From Anaerolineae bacterium (lineage in GTDB: Bacteria > Chloroflexota > Anaerolineae > Aggregatilineales > UBA3940), in contig JAFGNO010000001.1 in NCBI GenBank assembly GCA_016926985.1, positions 1-9,298 of the forward strand: a stretch of DNA of 9,298 nucleotides, written 5' to 3'. The notes under the pieces are model-generated. The model did not search any database. It was not told the DNA's origin and worked only from the letters and a program-made list of their open reading frames with translations. A program made the position numbers and the translations under genes. Position 1 is the stretch's first letter. Each line of letters starts with the position of its first letter. Positions 1 to 6,096 of this stretch are shown here, in pieces.

Positions 1-9
1 CCCTGATTA

Positions 10-46
10 CTGACCGTCAGTATAGCATGATGTTGATCGCTGGCAA
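10..46 (-). promoter_or_regulatory. Candidate left-facing sigma70 promoter with small palindrome
   Basis: On the minus strand TTGCCA (complement of 41-46) and TATACT (complement of 19-24) are separated by 16 bases, a reasonable sigma70 arrangement pointing out of the left edge. A perfect 5-bp inverted repeat, CTGAC-C-GTCAG (10-20), lies at the expected transcription start and could be an operator. The gene it would serve is outside the window, so this is pattern matching only. Confidence 0.3.
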
Positions 47-67
47 GTTCGAAGCGACACTATCCTG

Positions 68-73
68 TATAAT
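68..73 (+). promoter_or_regulatory. -10 box TATAAT upstream of HAD gene
   Basis: A perfect TATAAT lies 33 bases before the ATG at 107, giving a start site near 80 and a short leader that contains the AAAGG ribosome site (96-100). No good -35 hexamer is found at 16-18 bases upstream (aagttc at 45-50 is poor), so the promoter may be weak or activator-dependent. Confidence 0.4.
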
Positions 74-106
74 CAGGACAATTCTCCTTTTTGATAAAGG
101 TTGGCT

Positions 107-817
107 ATGCGTTGTCCTTGTGTTGTTCTCTTCGATATTGATGGCACCCTGTTATGGCCGGATGGCATCGGGAAGGCCTCAATTCAGGCAGCCCTGGAAG
201 AAATCTATGGCACAGCAGGGCCAATTGAGGCTTATTATTTTGGCGGCAGAACCGATCGGGAGGCAGTCGGGGACCTGTTGATGGCAGCAGGATTATCGCC
301 AGCACAGATATGGGAACGGTTTCCCCTCCTTGAACAGGTTCTTTCAACACAGATGATGAACCGGCTGGCGCTTGGACGCCATACCATATGCCCCTGCCCC
401 GGTGGCCTGTCGTTGGTCGACGCCCTATCAGGGCAACCTGATTTTCTCCCCGGTCTTCTGACAGGAAACGTCCGGGGTACCGCAGAAATAAAGCTCAAGG
501 CCGCTGGCTATAATCCGGCAGATTTTCTGGTTGGTGGTTTTGGCGACGCCTCTGCTATCCGGGCAGATCTGGCCCGGCTGGCTATCCGGCAAGCGGAAGA
601 GCGTTTAGGAGTCTCTGTTCCGCCTGACCGGGTGGTGATTGTCGGGGATACCCCTGCTGACATTGTGGGCGGGAAGACGGTTGGAGCCAGAACGGTGGCT
701 GTGTTGACCGGTTATCACCCCGAAGAGGAACTTGCCGAATATGAGCCAGACAGGATTTTCCCTGATCTATCTGATATTGAAGTCGTGCTCGCCACTTTTC
801 TTTCACTGATGCCCTGA
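107..817 (+). CDS. HAD-superfamily hydrolase (phosphoglycolate phosphatase-like)
   Basis: This is a 236-residue cytosolic phosphatase of the haloacid dehalogenase superfamily, which transfers phosphate through an aspartyl intermediate. Motif I is D10-I-D12-G-T (nucleophile D10, acid/base D12). Motif II is the Thr of LLTGN (T119). Motif IV is G180-D181-T182-P-A-D185, the Mg-binding acid pair. The stretch between motifs I and II is a helical cap of type C1, as in phosphoglycolate phosphatase and beta-phosphoglucomutase relatives. The ATG at 107 is chosen over the in-frame TTG at 101 because AAAGG at 96-100 is 6 bases ahead of it and the protein then begins directly with the motif I strand. The gene is single and converges on nfeD with a 37-base gap. 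The substrate cannot be read from the sequence; phosphoglycolate or another small sugar phosphate is possible. Confidence 0.88.
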   Translation: MRCPCVVLFDIDGTLLWPDGIGKASIQAALEEIYGTAGPIEAYYFGGRTDREAVGDLLMAAGLSPAQIWERFPLLEQVLSTQMMNRLALGRHTICPCPGGLSLVDALSGQPDFLPGLLTGNVRGTAEIKLKAAGYNPADFLVGGFGDASAIRADLARLAIRQAEERLGVSVPPDRVVIVGDTPADIVGGKTVGARTVAVLTGYHPEEELAEYEPDRIFPDLSDIEVVLATFLSLMP

Positions 818-837
818 CTGCCAGGACTTGTCGGCAG
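818..837. other. Small hairpin between convergent genes
   Basis: CTGCC (818-822) can pair with GGCAG (833-837) across a 10-base loop directly after the HAD stop codon, in the 37-base gap between two convergent genes. The stem is only 5 bp and has no T-run, so it is a poor intrinsic terminator. It may be chance. Confidence 0.2.
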
Positions 838-854
838 AGCAGTTCTCACGGCTT

Positions 855-2222
855 TCACGAAGCCTGGTCTTCCGGCTTGCTTTCGTCAAATGGTGTGACG
901 ACCAGCCGCATCTGTGCAGCATCAATCACTTTCACCTGGCTGTCTTTGGCAATTGGCGTGCGATCTGCAGAGATAGACCGCCAGCGCTCACCGGCGACCA
1001 GCACCCTCCCGACCGGGTCCAGGTCCTGCGTCACCCGGCCCACCTGCCCAACCATGCCCTCATACCCGGTGGTAGGAGTAAGCGACTGGGCGCGGATGGC
1101 GAAAGTCAGGATGAAGGCAAACAATACCCCAACCAGCAGGGACTGGCCGATTACCAGAGGCAGGGACAGACTGCCAAAAGGCTCAATGCCGGGCTGATTG
1201 AAAAGGATCACGCCTCCCACGGCGAGGCTGACAATTCCTGCCGCTACGAGGGCGCCGTGAGTTGCCGCTTTAATTTCCAGGATAAACAGCACAAACGCCA
1301 TAACTACAAAAACAATCCCCAGCCAGTTAACCGGCATCACGCCCAACCCATACAGGGCGAATCCGACACAGGTCACGCCGACAACCCCGGCAACCCAGCC
1401 CCCAGGAGAGCGGATTTCCACAATCAGGGCCAGTATGCCTATATTCAGGAGCAGGAAAGTTACGTTGGGGTCGAAGAAAAAGAGCAGAAATTGTTCAATC
1501 TGGCTCATTGGTATGGTTACCAGGGAGGCTCCCTCGGTATGCAGACTCCGGAGCCGCCCATTCACCTCAACCTCAAATCCATCAAGCCGATGGAGAAGTT
1601 CTGATATGTCCTCAACCACAAAGTCAATCAGGTTAGCGTCCAGTGCTTCGGATGGGGTGACTGCCCGGGCCTCAAAGACAGCTTCCTCAGCAATCCGGAC
1701 AGCTTCTTCCCCGCGACGCTCAGCGAGGCTCCGCGCCTGCGCCCCGGTATACTGCTCGGCCTTTTCTTCCGCTGTGGTGGGCAGGTCTTGACCCTGGCTG
1801 TCAATCGGGCTGCTTGCGCCAATTGCTGTGTCGGGCGCCATTGCTGCAGCGTGCCCTGCCAGTGTAATCAGCAGCCCCGCGGATCCGGCCTTCGCTCCCC
1901 GTGGCCCAACGAAAACAATAACAGGCACGTCGCTGTTGCGAATATCCTGCACGATGTTCAGGGTTATTCCAAGATTACCGCCGGGAGTGTCCAGCATGAG
2001 AACAACTGCTTCGGCGTTGATGGCATCTGCCTCTTCCAGACCACGTGCGATATAGCTGCCGAATGATGGCGCAACAGGGCCGGTCGCCTCCAGGATAATG
2101 ATGGTTGGCTCATTCTTCTGCGCGATTGTCGCTGGCGGACAGGCTCCCATAAGCACGACCAGCACGAACCAGAGGACGACAGCCGGAAGTCGCCTGCGAT
2201 GATTTTGTTTGTTGAAATTCAT
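855..2222 (-). CDS. nfeD: Full-length NfeD membrane serine protease (ClpP-class)
   Basis: The 455-residue protein has the three-part layout of long NfeD proteins. An N-terminal signal segment (about 12-34) contains LMGAC with Cys28, a weak lipobox. A ClpP/SppA-like protease domain follows (about 38-210), with the substrate-groove motif DTPGG (78-82), nucleophile Ser114 in AKAGSAG and a likely base Lys154. Next come about five membrane segments (roughly 246-268, 275-294, 299-317, 322-341, 353-376). The C-terminal OB-fold NfeD domain is about 385-446 (GMVGQVG through the region ending VVTPF). Known homologues such as Pyrococcus PH1510 cleave hydrophobic C-terminal segments of the membrane protein stomatin/slipin. 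The ATG at 2222 is preferred to the GTG at 2228 because AAGG lies 5 bases before it. The usual slipin partner gene is not adjacent: the neighbours are a convergent HAD gene and a divergent acyl-CoA dehydrogenase. Confidence 0.9.
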   Translation of the reverse strand: MNFNKQNHRRRLPAVVLWFVLVVLMGACPPATIAQKNEPTIIILEATGPVAPSFGSYIARGLEEADAINAEAVVLMLDTPGGNLGITLNIVQDIRNSDVPVIVFVGPRGAKAGSAGLLITLAGHAAAMAPDTAIGASSPIDSQGQDLPTTAEEKAEQYTGAQARSLAERRGEEAVRIAEEAVFEARAVTPSEALDANLIDFVVEDISELLHRLDGFEVEVNGRLRSLHTEGASLVTIPMSQIEQFLLFFFDPNVTFLLLNIGILALIVEIRSPGGWVAGVVGVTCVGFALYGLGVMPVNWLGIVFVVMAFVLFILEIKAATHGALVAAGIVSLAVGGVILFNQPGIEPFGSLSLPLVIGQSLLVGVLFAFILTFAIRAQSLTPTTGYEGMVGQVGRVTQDLDPVGRVLVAGERWRSISADRTPIAKDSQVKVIDAAQMRLVVTPFDESKPEDQAS

Positions 2223-2263
2223 AACCACCTTCGAATTCTTTTTCTGTAACTTTGACTCTCAAA

Positions 2264-2291
2264 TTGCCCAATCTTGCTTTGGACACATAAT
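2264..2291 (+). promoter_or_regulatory. Candidate promoter of acyl-CoA dehydrogenase gene
   Basis: TTGCCC (2264-2269) and CATAAT (2286-2291) are 16 bases apart, giving a predicted start near 2298 that leaves the strong AAGGAG ribosome site (2311-2316) in the leader. It lies in the 104-base divergent gap to nfeD. No clear promoter for nfeD was found on the opposite strand (TTGGGC-N17-TACAGA is the best and is poor). Confidence 0.35.
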
Positions 2292-2326
2292 ACACTCATA
2301 CCCATATTATAAGGAGATCCGCTGCG

Positions 2327-3538
2327 ATGGACTTTTCCCTGACCGAAGAACACCGTCTTGCCGCCAACATGGTTCGCCAGTTTGCTCACTCTGAGGTGGC
2401 TCCCACCATACAGGAATGGGATCGCAAGCAGGAAATGGCGCCTCATGTGCTGCCCCGAATGGGCGAACTGGGAATCCTAGGCATCTGCATCCCGGTTCGT
2501 TATGGAGGGCAGGGTTATGACTATATCACGCTTGGGCTGGTGTGCGAGGAACTCGAACGCGTGGACACCTCGCTCCGGGTCGTCATGTCTGTCCATGTAG
2601 GGTTGTGCAGCCTTGGACTGCTGCAATGGGGAACCGAGGAACAGAAGCAGCGTTTTCTGGCTCCCCAGGCGCGTGGAGAGAAATACGCCGGGTATGGATT
2701 GACTGAGCCGGGACACGGGTCTGATGCGGCGAATATCCAGACCACTGCCCGCCGGGTGGGAGACGCGTATATCCTGAACGGCGAAAAAATGTGGATCAGC
2801 CTGGCAACTAAAGCCCAGCATTTCCTCATTATTGCCCGGACTGATCCCGGCGCGGCACGGGCTTCTTCCGGGCTGAGTGCGTTTATGGTCACCACGGACA
2901 TGCCCGGCGTCAGCACCGGGGATATTCATCATAAGCTGGGTGTGCGGGCCGGCTCCACCGGGTGGATTGCCATGCAGGATGTAGAAGTGCCAATTGAGAA
3001 CCGGCTTGGCGAGGAGGGTGAAGGATTCAAAATTGCGATGAGTGCGCTCGATAACGGGCGTTATACAGTCGCGGCTGGCGCAACGGGGCTGATCCGGGCC
3101 TGCCTGGAAGACTCAACCAAATACGCGCTCTCCAGGGAGGCTTTCGGCAAACCGATTGCCGAGCACCAGCTCATCAAACAGAAGCTGGCTTATATGTCCC
3201 TGTGGTATGAAACTGCGCGACTGCTCTACCTGAAAGCTGGCTGGAAGAAAAACAGAGGGCTGCGCAATACCAGAGAAACCAGCCAGGCTAAATGGTATGC
3301 AACTGACCAGAGTGTACAGGCAGCACTGGAGGCCGTCCAGCTTCACGGCGCCTATGGATACTCGGATGAATACCCTGTTGAACGCTATCTTCGTAACAGC
3401 AAAGGAGCAGTCATTTATGAGGGTACCAGTGAAATTCACCAGCTCTTGCAGGCAGATTATGTGACTGCTACCCGGAAGGAAAAGCCCCTGCGGTGTGAAT
3501 TGCCAGCGTATATTCCGGAGGAGTGGCAATCGATATAA
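2327..3538 (+). CDS. Acyl-CoA dehydrogenase (glutaryl-CoA dehydrogenase-like features)
   Basis: The 403-residue flavoprotein oxidises an acyl-CoA to the enoyl-CoA, passing electrons to electron-transfer flavoprotein. Landmarks are the N-terminal helical domain with YGGQGYDY (59-66), the FAD/substrate signature LTEPGHGSD (125-133), KMWIS (154-158), the Arg-x3-FGKP FAD-contact motif (270-276), and catalytic base Glu365 in IYEGTSEI, the position used by short/medium-chain and glutaryl-CoA enzymes. The stretch around 77-88, with Glu77, Arg84 and Ser88, resembles the part of glutaryl-CoA dehydrogenase that binds the distal carboxylate, so a dicarboxyl-CoA substrate is possible but unproven. The usual QxxGG is replaced by HGAYGY (340-345). 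AAGGAG at 2311-2316 sets the start. No ETF, thiolase or ligase gene lies nearby, so the pathway is not shown by context. Confidence 0.9.
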   Translation: MDFSLTEEHRLAANMVRQFAHSEVAPTIQEWDRKQEMAPHVLPRMGELGILGICIPVRYGGQGYDYITLGLVCEELERVDTSLRVVMSVHVGLCSLGLLQWGTEEQKQRFLAPQARGEKYAGYGLTEPGHGSDAANIQTTARRVGDAYILNGEKMWISLATKAQHFLIIARTDPGAARASSGLSAFMVTTDMPGVSTGDIHHKLGVRAGSTGWIAMQDVEVPIENRLGEEGEGFKIAMSALDNGRYTVAAGATGLIRACLEDSTKYALSREAFGKPIAEHQLIKQKLAYMSLWYETARLLYLKAGWKKNRGLRNTRETSQAKWYATDQSVQAALEAVQLHGAYGYSDEYPVERYLRNSKGAVIYEGTSEIHQLLQADYVTATRKEKPLRCELPAYIPEEWQSI

Positions 3539-3591
3539 TCATCACTCGTTTGATAAATATAGTTTTTATAGTAGTAGTAGGGAGCAGCAAA

Positions 3592-3687
3592 ATTGTCGAA
3601 AACTGCGGGGAATGTGTTCCCTTTCCCCTATATCTGGCGGTGATTATAGAGATCCCCCCTAGATACAGGGGGCAGACTTTGAACAAT
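3592..3687. repeat. 96-bp imperfect fold-back element with octamer ends
   Basis: The left end (3592-3606, ATTGTCGAAAACTGC) and the right end (3673-3687, GCAGACTTTGAACAAT without its first base shift) form an imperfect inverted repeat: ATTGT, AAA and CTGC pair, the middle is mismatched and one base is bulged. Inside, 3625-3637 (CCCCTATATCTGG) pairs with 3659-3671 (CTAGATACAGGGG) with one G-T wobble and one mismatch. A competing tight hairpin is CCCCCT (3655-3660) with AGGGGG (3667-3672), loop of 6. There is no T-run, so it is not an obvious terminator for the upstream gene. No flanking target duplication was seen. Confidence 0.45.
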
Positions 3688-3824
3688 CGGTGGTGGCTCA
3701 TTGTCGAAAGAATGTTCAAAGATGGGAGGAATAGTGTCGAAAACCCGGAACTTTCGACAATCTTTCGACAAAGCACTGTTGGTTTTCGACAATCTTTCAA
3801 CATAGTTTCGACAATCTTTGAACA
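3594..3824. repeat. Phased array of TTTCGACA octamers in both orientations
   Basis: This fills most of the 357-base gene-free stretch 3539-3895. Sites reading TGTCGAAA or one variant (minus orientation) start at 3594, 3702, 3713 and 3735. Sites reading TTTCGACA, TTTCAACA or TTTGAACA (plus orientation) start at 3678, 3752, 3763, 3784, 3795, 3806 and 3817. Steps from 3702 are 11, 22, 17 (orientation switch), 11, 21, 11, 11 and 11 bases, close to one or two helical turns. The plus sites form three 22-bp units at 3752-3773, 3784-3805 and 3806-3827, each a strong octamer, ATC, and a second octamer. An exact 10-bp inverted repeat pairs 3701-3710 with 3751-3760, and the central pair 3735-3742/3752-3759 makes an 8-bp stem with a 9-base loop. 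It resembles cooperative regulator sites or iterons; the binder is unknown. The rest of the stretch (3539-3590) is AT-rich with a short TAG repeat and nothing else recognised. Confidence 0.8.
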
Positions 3825-3836
3825 TCCCCCGTGCGC

Positions 3837-3864
3837 TTGCATAATTCACGAATTGTATTAGTAT
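3837..3864 (+). promoter_or_regulatory. Candidate promoter of cyclase gene
   Basis: TTGCAT (3837-3842) and TAGTAT (3859-3864) are 16 bases apart, predicting a start near 3871. The last octamer of the upstream array ends at 3824, 12 bases before the -35 box, so the nearest sites would sit at about -50 and -61. That is a position from which an activator could touch RNA polymerase. The leader carries AAGGAGG (3885-3891), 4 bases before the ATG. Confidence 0.45.
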
Positions 3865-3895
3865 GCCTGAGGAATAGGTTAAATAAGGAGGGGGC

Positions 3896-5785
3896 ATGAC
3901 TGAACAGACAAAAGGCCGTAAGAAAACGCTTCCCTGGATCAGGACGCTTGGTATTGCGTTAGGTGTTGGGCTGTTGGCCTTCTTCTTTGCCGGGGGGGTT
4001 TTCCGTCCGCTGGAACTGTTTGCCCATGACCTGCTTTTTCGCGTGCGCGGCGAGCGGCTGGATGAAGCCCCCATTGTTCTTGTGAAAATAGACGATGCTT
4101 CGTTTGACCAGAATCAGCTTCAATGGCCCTGGCCTCGAGATTATTTAGCACAGATCGTGGATGGAATAGCCGCCGGTAATCCCCGCGTTATCGCAATAGA
4201 CGTTTTCTTTTTTGAGCCAACCACGCCGGAGGCAGATAGCGAACTGTCCAGGGCGCTCGCTGATGCCGGGAATGTCGTGATGGTTAATGAGATCTCTGAG
4301 GAGGAGCAAGGCGGAATTACCATCAGCCGGTACAAACGACCAATTGAAGAAATAAATGAAGTTGTGACGCTGGGCCTGACCAACTTTCCGCGTGATGCAG
4401 ACGGGAAAGTCCGGCGCCTACTGGCTTTCCAGCAGTATAACGAGGAACTGTACTTTGCCTGGTCGATGCAAGCCGCCCGTATTTACCTGGGAGAAGAGAA
4501 TTTTGACGTTCGGTCACGTAACGAGGTTTATATCGGCGACCACAGGGTTGTCCTGGATAACCAGCGGTTGATCGTAAATTTCCGCGGTGGAACCGATGAG
4601 GATACCATCCAGAGCTATTCCGCCTACCAGGTGGTTGAGGGATTTGTCGATCCAACGAATTTCACCGACAGGATCGTGATCATTGGAGCAACCAGCCCCT
4701 CACTGCATGACGACTACCCGATCCCCCTAGGAGATGAATCAATGCCGGGGGCGGAAATCAACGCCCATGCCATGGATACCATCCTCAAGCAACTGTATTT
4801 GCACCCGGTTGGTGACCTGATCCACCTGTTTATTGCGCTCCTTGCGGCAGGAATAGGCGCCTTATTGACCCTGAGGGCGCGACCAGTCGCCGGGTTGATC
4901 ATTATTGTGGGGGTGCTGCTTATCTACAGTCTGGGAGCCTTTTTTGTCTTTGTGCAATTCCGGACACTGATGCCTTTTGTTGCCCCGCTTCTGTCGCTGA
5001 TTATTACCTTTGTTACCAATACCAGCATCCAGCTTTATGAAGAGCAGCGGCAGCGAGCCAAGGTGAGATCGCTCTTTGATCGCTATGTCTCTTCGGCAGC
5101 TATCGACCAGATGCTTGACTCGGTTGAAAGCTTTGGCGTGGGCGGCGACCGCCGCGAGATGACCATTATGTTCAGCGATATCCGGGGGTTCACCAGCCTG
5201 TCAGAGCAGTTAACGCCCGACCAGGTTGTGACGATCCTGAACGAATATCTGGGGGAAATGACAAAGGTAATCTTCGAATATAACGGAACCATCGACAAAT
5301 TTGAGGGTGACGCGATCCTGGCGATCTGGAATGCCCCGCTCCTGGTGGAAAATCATCCAACCAAGGCCGTCCTGTGCGCCATTGAGATGGCGCAGCGCCT
5401 GACCAAGATGCAGGAAAAATGGGCAGAAACTGGCCAGATTATCCTGAGAAATGGTATTGGCGTTAACACCGGGCAGTGCTTTGTTGGCAATATTGGCTCT
5501 GAGCAGCGGATGGATTATACGGTCATCGGGGACACCGTGAATCTTGCTGCGCGGCTTGAGGCGCTCACCAAGGAAGTCGGTGTGCAAATCCTCTTCACAA
5601 AAGAGACTTGCGAGCAGCTTACCGACGAGGTAACAGCGGTTTTTGTTGGTTCTGCTACTGTGAAAGGGAGGGAGCAGCCGGTCGATATCTACACGGTCGA
5701 TCCTCAAAAACACCGCCTGCATGTGGAAGCCGGGGTTGTGCTGGACGGGAAGCCCAAGGAAATTGAGCAGATATCCAAGGAGTGA
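3896..5785 (+). CDS. CHASE2-domain class III adenylate cyclase, membrane-bound
   Basis: The 629-residue protein has membrane segment 1 (about 15-35), an extracytoplasmic CHASE2 sensor domain (about 38-303), three membrane segments (about 307-326, 330-353, 358-378), a linker with RSLFDRYVSS (391-400) and a cytosolic class III cyclase domain (about 421-602). Catalytic residues look complete: metal aspartates D428 (FSDIRGFTS) and D472 (FEGDA), adenine-selecting K468, T542 in MDYTVIGDTVN, and transition-state N549 and R553. Lys plus Thr, instead of Lys plus Asp, marks subclass IIIb, which in known members makes cAMP and is often stimulated by bicarbonate. The signal bound by CHASE2 is unknown. 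The gene stands alone, preceded by the octamer array and followed by a hairpin terminator. No cAMP receptor gene is in the window. Adenylate rather than guanylate specificity is inferred from residues only. Confidence 0.92.
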   Translation: MTEQTKGRKKTLPWIRTLGIALGVGLLAFFFAGGVFRPLELFAHDLLFRVRGERLDEAPIVLVKIDDASFDQNQLQWPWPRDYLAQIVDGIAAGNPRVIAIDVFFFEPTTPEADSELSRALADAGNVVMVNEISEEEQGGITISRYKRPIEEINEVVTLGLTNFPRDADGKVRRLLAFQQYNEELYFAWSMQAARIYLGEENFDVRSRNEVYIGDHRVVLDNQRLIVNFRGGTDEDTIQSYSAYQVVEGFVDPTNFTDRIVIIGATSPSLHDDYPIPLGDESMPGAEINAHAMDTILKQLYLHPVGDLIHLFIALLAAGIGALLTLRARPVAGLIIIVGVLLIYSLGAFFVFVQFRTLMPFVAPLLSLIITFVTNTSIQLYEEQRQRAKVRSLFDRYVSSAAIDQMLDSVESFGVGGDRREMTIMFSDIRGFTSLSEQLTPDQVVTILNEYLGEMTKVIFEYNGTIDKFEGDAILAIWNAPLLVENHPTKAVLCAIEMAQRLTKMQEKWAETGQIILRNGIGVNTGQCFVGNIGSEQRMDYTVIGDTVNLAARLEALTKEVGVQILFTKETCEQLTDEVTAVFVGSATVKGREQPVDIYTVDPQKHRLHVEAGVVLDGKPKEIEQISKE

Positions 5786-5807
5786 ATGCAGGCTTTTAGG
5801 ACACAGC

Positions 5808-5835
5808 AAGAACCTGCCCCCGGAGGCAGGTTCTT
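5808..5835 (+). terminator. Hairpin terminator after cyclase gene
   Basis: A perfect 11-bp stem (5808-5818 with 5825-5835) closes a 6-base loop, beginning 23 bases after the cyclase stop codon. The tail that follows (AGTTCCCC) has only a weak T content, so termination may be inefficient or may rely on another factor. Its place at the end of a single-gene unit supports the call. Confidence 0.65.
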
Positions 5836-5935
5836 AGTTCCCCGGACAAACCAGTTTAATGTGCTGACCTCCTTTACTGCCAATGCGTTTTTGCGCATGC
5901 CCTGGCAGGCGGATTGTTGGGAAACGGGATATTTG

Positions 5936-5951
5936 TCACATGGACGTGTGA
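5936..5951. promoter_or_regulatory. Inverted repeat TCACA-N6-TGTGA upstream of fhs
   Basis: A perfect 5-bp inverted repeat, TCACA-TGGACG-TGTGA, lies about 150 bases before fhs. The half-sites and the 6-base spacing are those of a CRP/FNR-family operator but in everted order (the CRP consensus is TGTGA-N6-TCACA). It could be an operator for an unknown dimeric regulator, or chance. Confidence 0.3.
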
Positions 5952-5984
5952 AAAGTAGCCCTATACCACAAAGGTAAATTGTTA

Positions 5985-5990
5985 TATGAT
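5985..5990 (+). promoter_or_regulatory. Candidate -10 box for fhs
   Basis: TATGAT (5985-5990) is the best -10-like hexamer in the 311-base gap before fhs. No convincing -35 hexamer is 16-18 bases upstream, so it would need an activator, for which the inverted repeat at 5936-5951 is at a suitable distance. The predicted start, near 5997, coincides with the base of the leader hairpin. Confidence 0.25.
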
Positions 5991-5993
5991 GTA

Positions 5994-6050
5994 GGGTATT
6001 GCTGCGCACGCATAGGGTATCCAACGCAGCTACCCGCCCGCAGGACCGGG
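5994..6050 (+). promoter_or_regulatory. Structured leader before fhs, class unknown
   Basis: GGGTA (5994-5998) pairs with TACCC (6031-6035), and after a TT bulge GCTGCG (6001-6006) pairs with CGCAGC (6025-6030). The result is an 11-bp stem with an 18-base loop. The loop holds a second GGGTA (6015-6019) that could compete for TACCC. CCCG (6037-6040) with CGGG (6047-6050) makes a second small hairpin. A mutually exclusive pairing like this could be regulatory. I looked for the conserved pieces of the ZTP and THF riboswitches, both known upstream of folate genes, and did not recognise them. The rest of the 5786-6096 gap, between terminator and inverted repeat, shows nothing I can name. Confidence 0.35.
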
Positions 6051-6096
6051 TTAATCCTCAACATATTATTCATCATCAAAGATAGGAGAAACGCCT

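Noticed and set aside
828..1604. Long plus-strand open frame over the nfeD gene
   Set aside because: It is antisense to a complete, domain-bearing NfeD, has no recognisable motif and a low-complexity polar composition typical of a shadow frame.
3655..3672. CCCCCT/AGGGGG hairpin as terminator of the acyl-CoA dehydrogenase gene
   Set aside because: It is about 115 bases after the stop, the stem is 6 bp and no T-run follows.
3594..3824. Short-repeat array considered as a CRISPR array
   Set aside because: Repeats are only 8 bp (22 bp as pairs), occur in both orientations and have 3-base linkers rather than unique spacers of 25-40 bases; no cas gene is near.
3594..3824. Array considered as a chromosomal replication origin
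   Set aside because: No DnaA-box sequence (TTATCCACA type) is seen, and dnaA, dnaN or rep genes are absent. The iteron-like 22-bp units alone are not enough.
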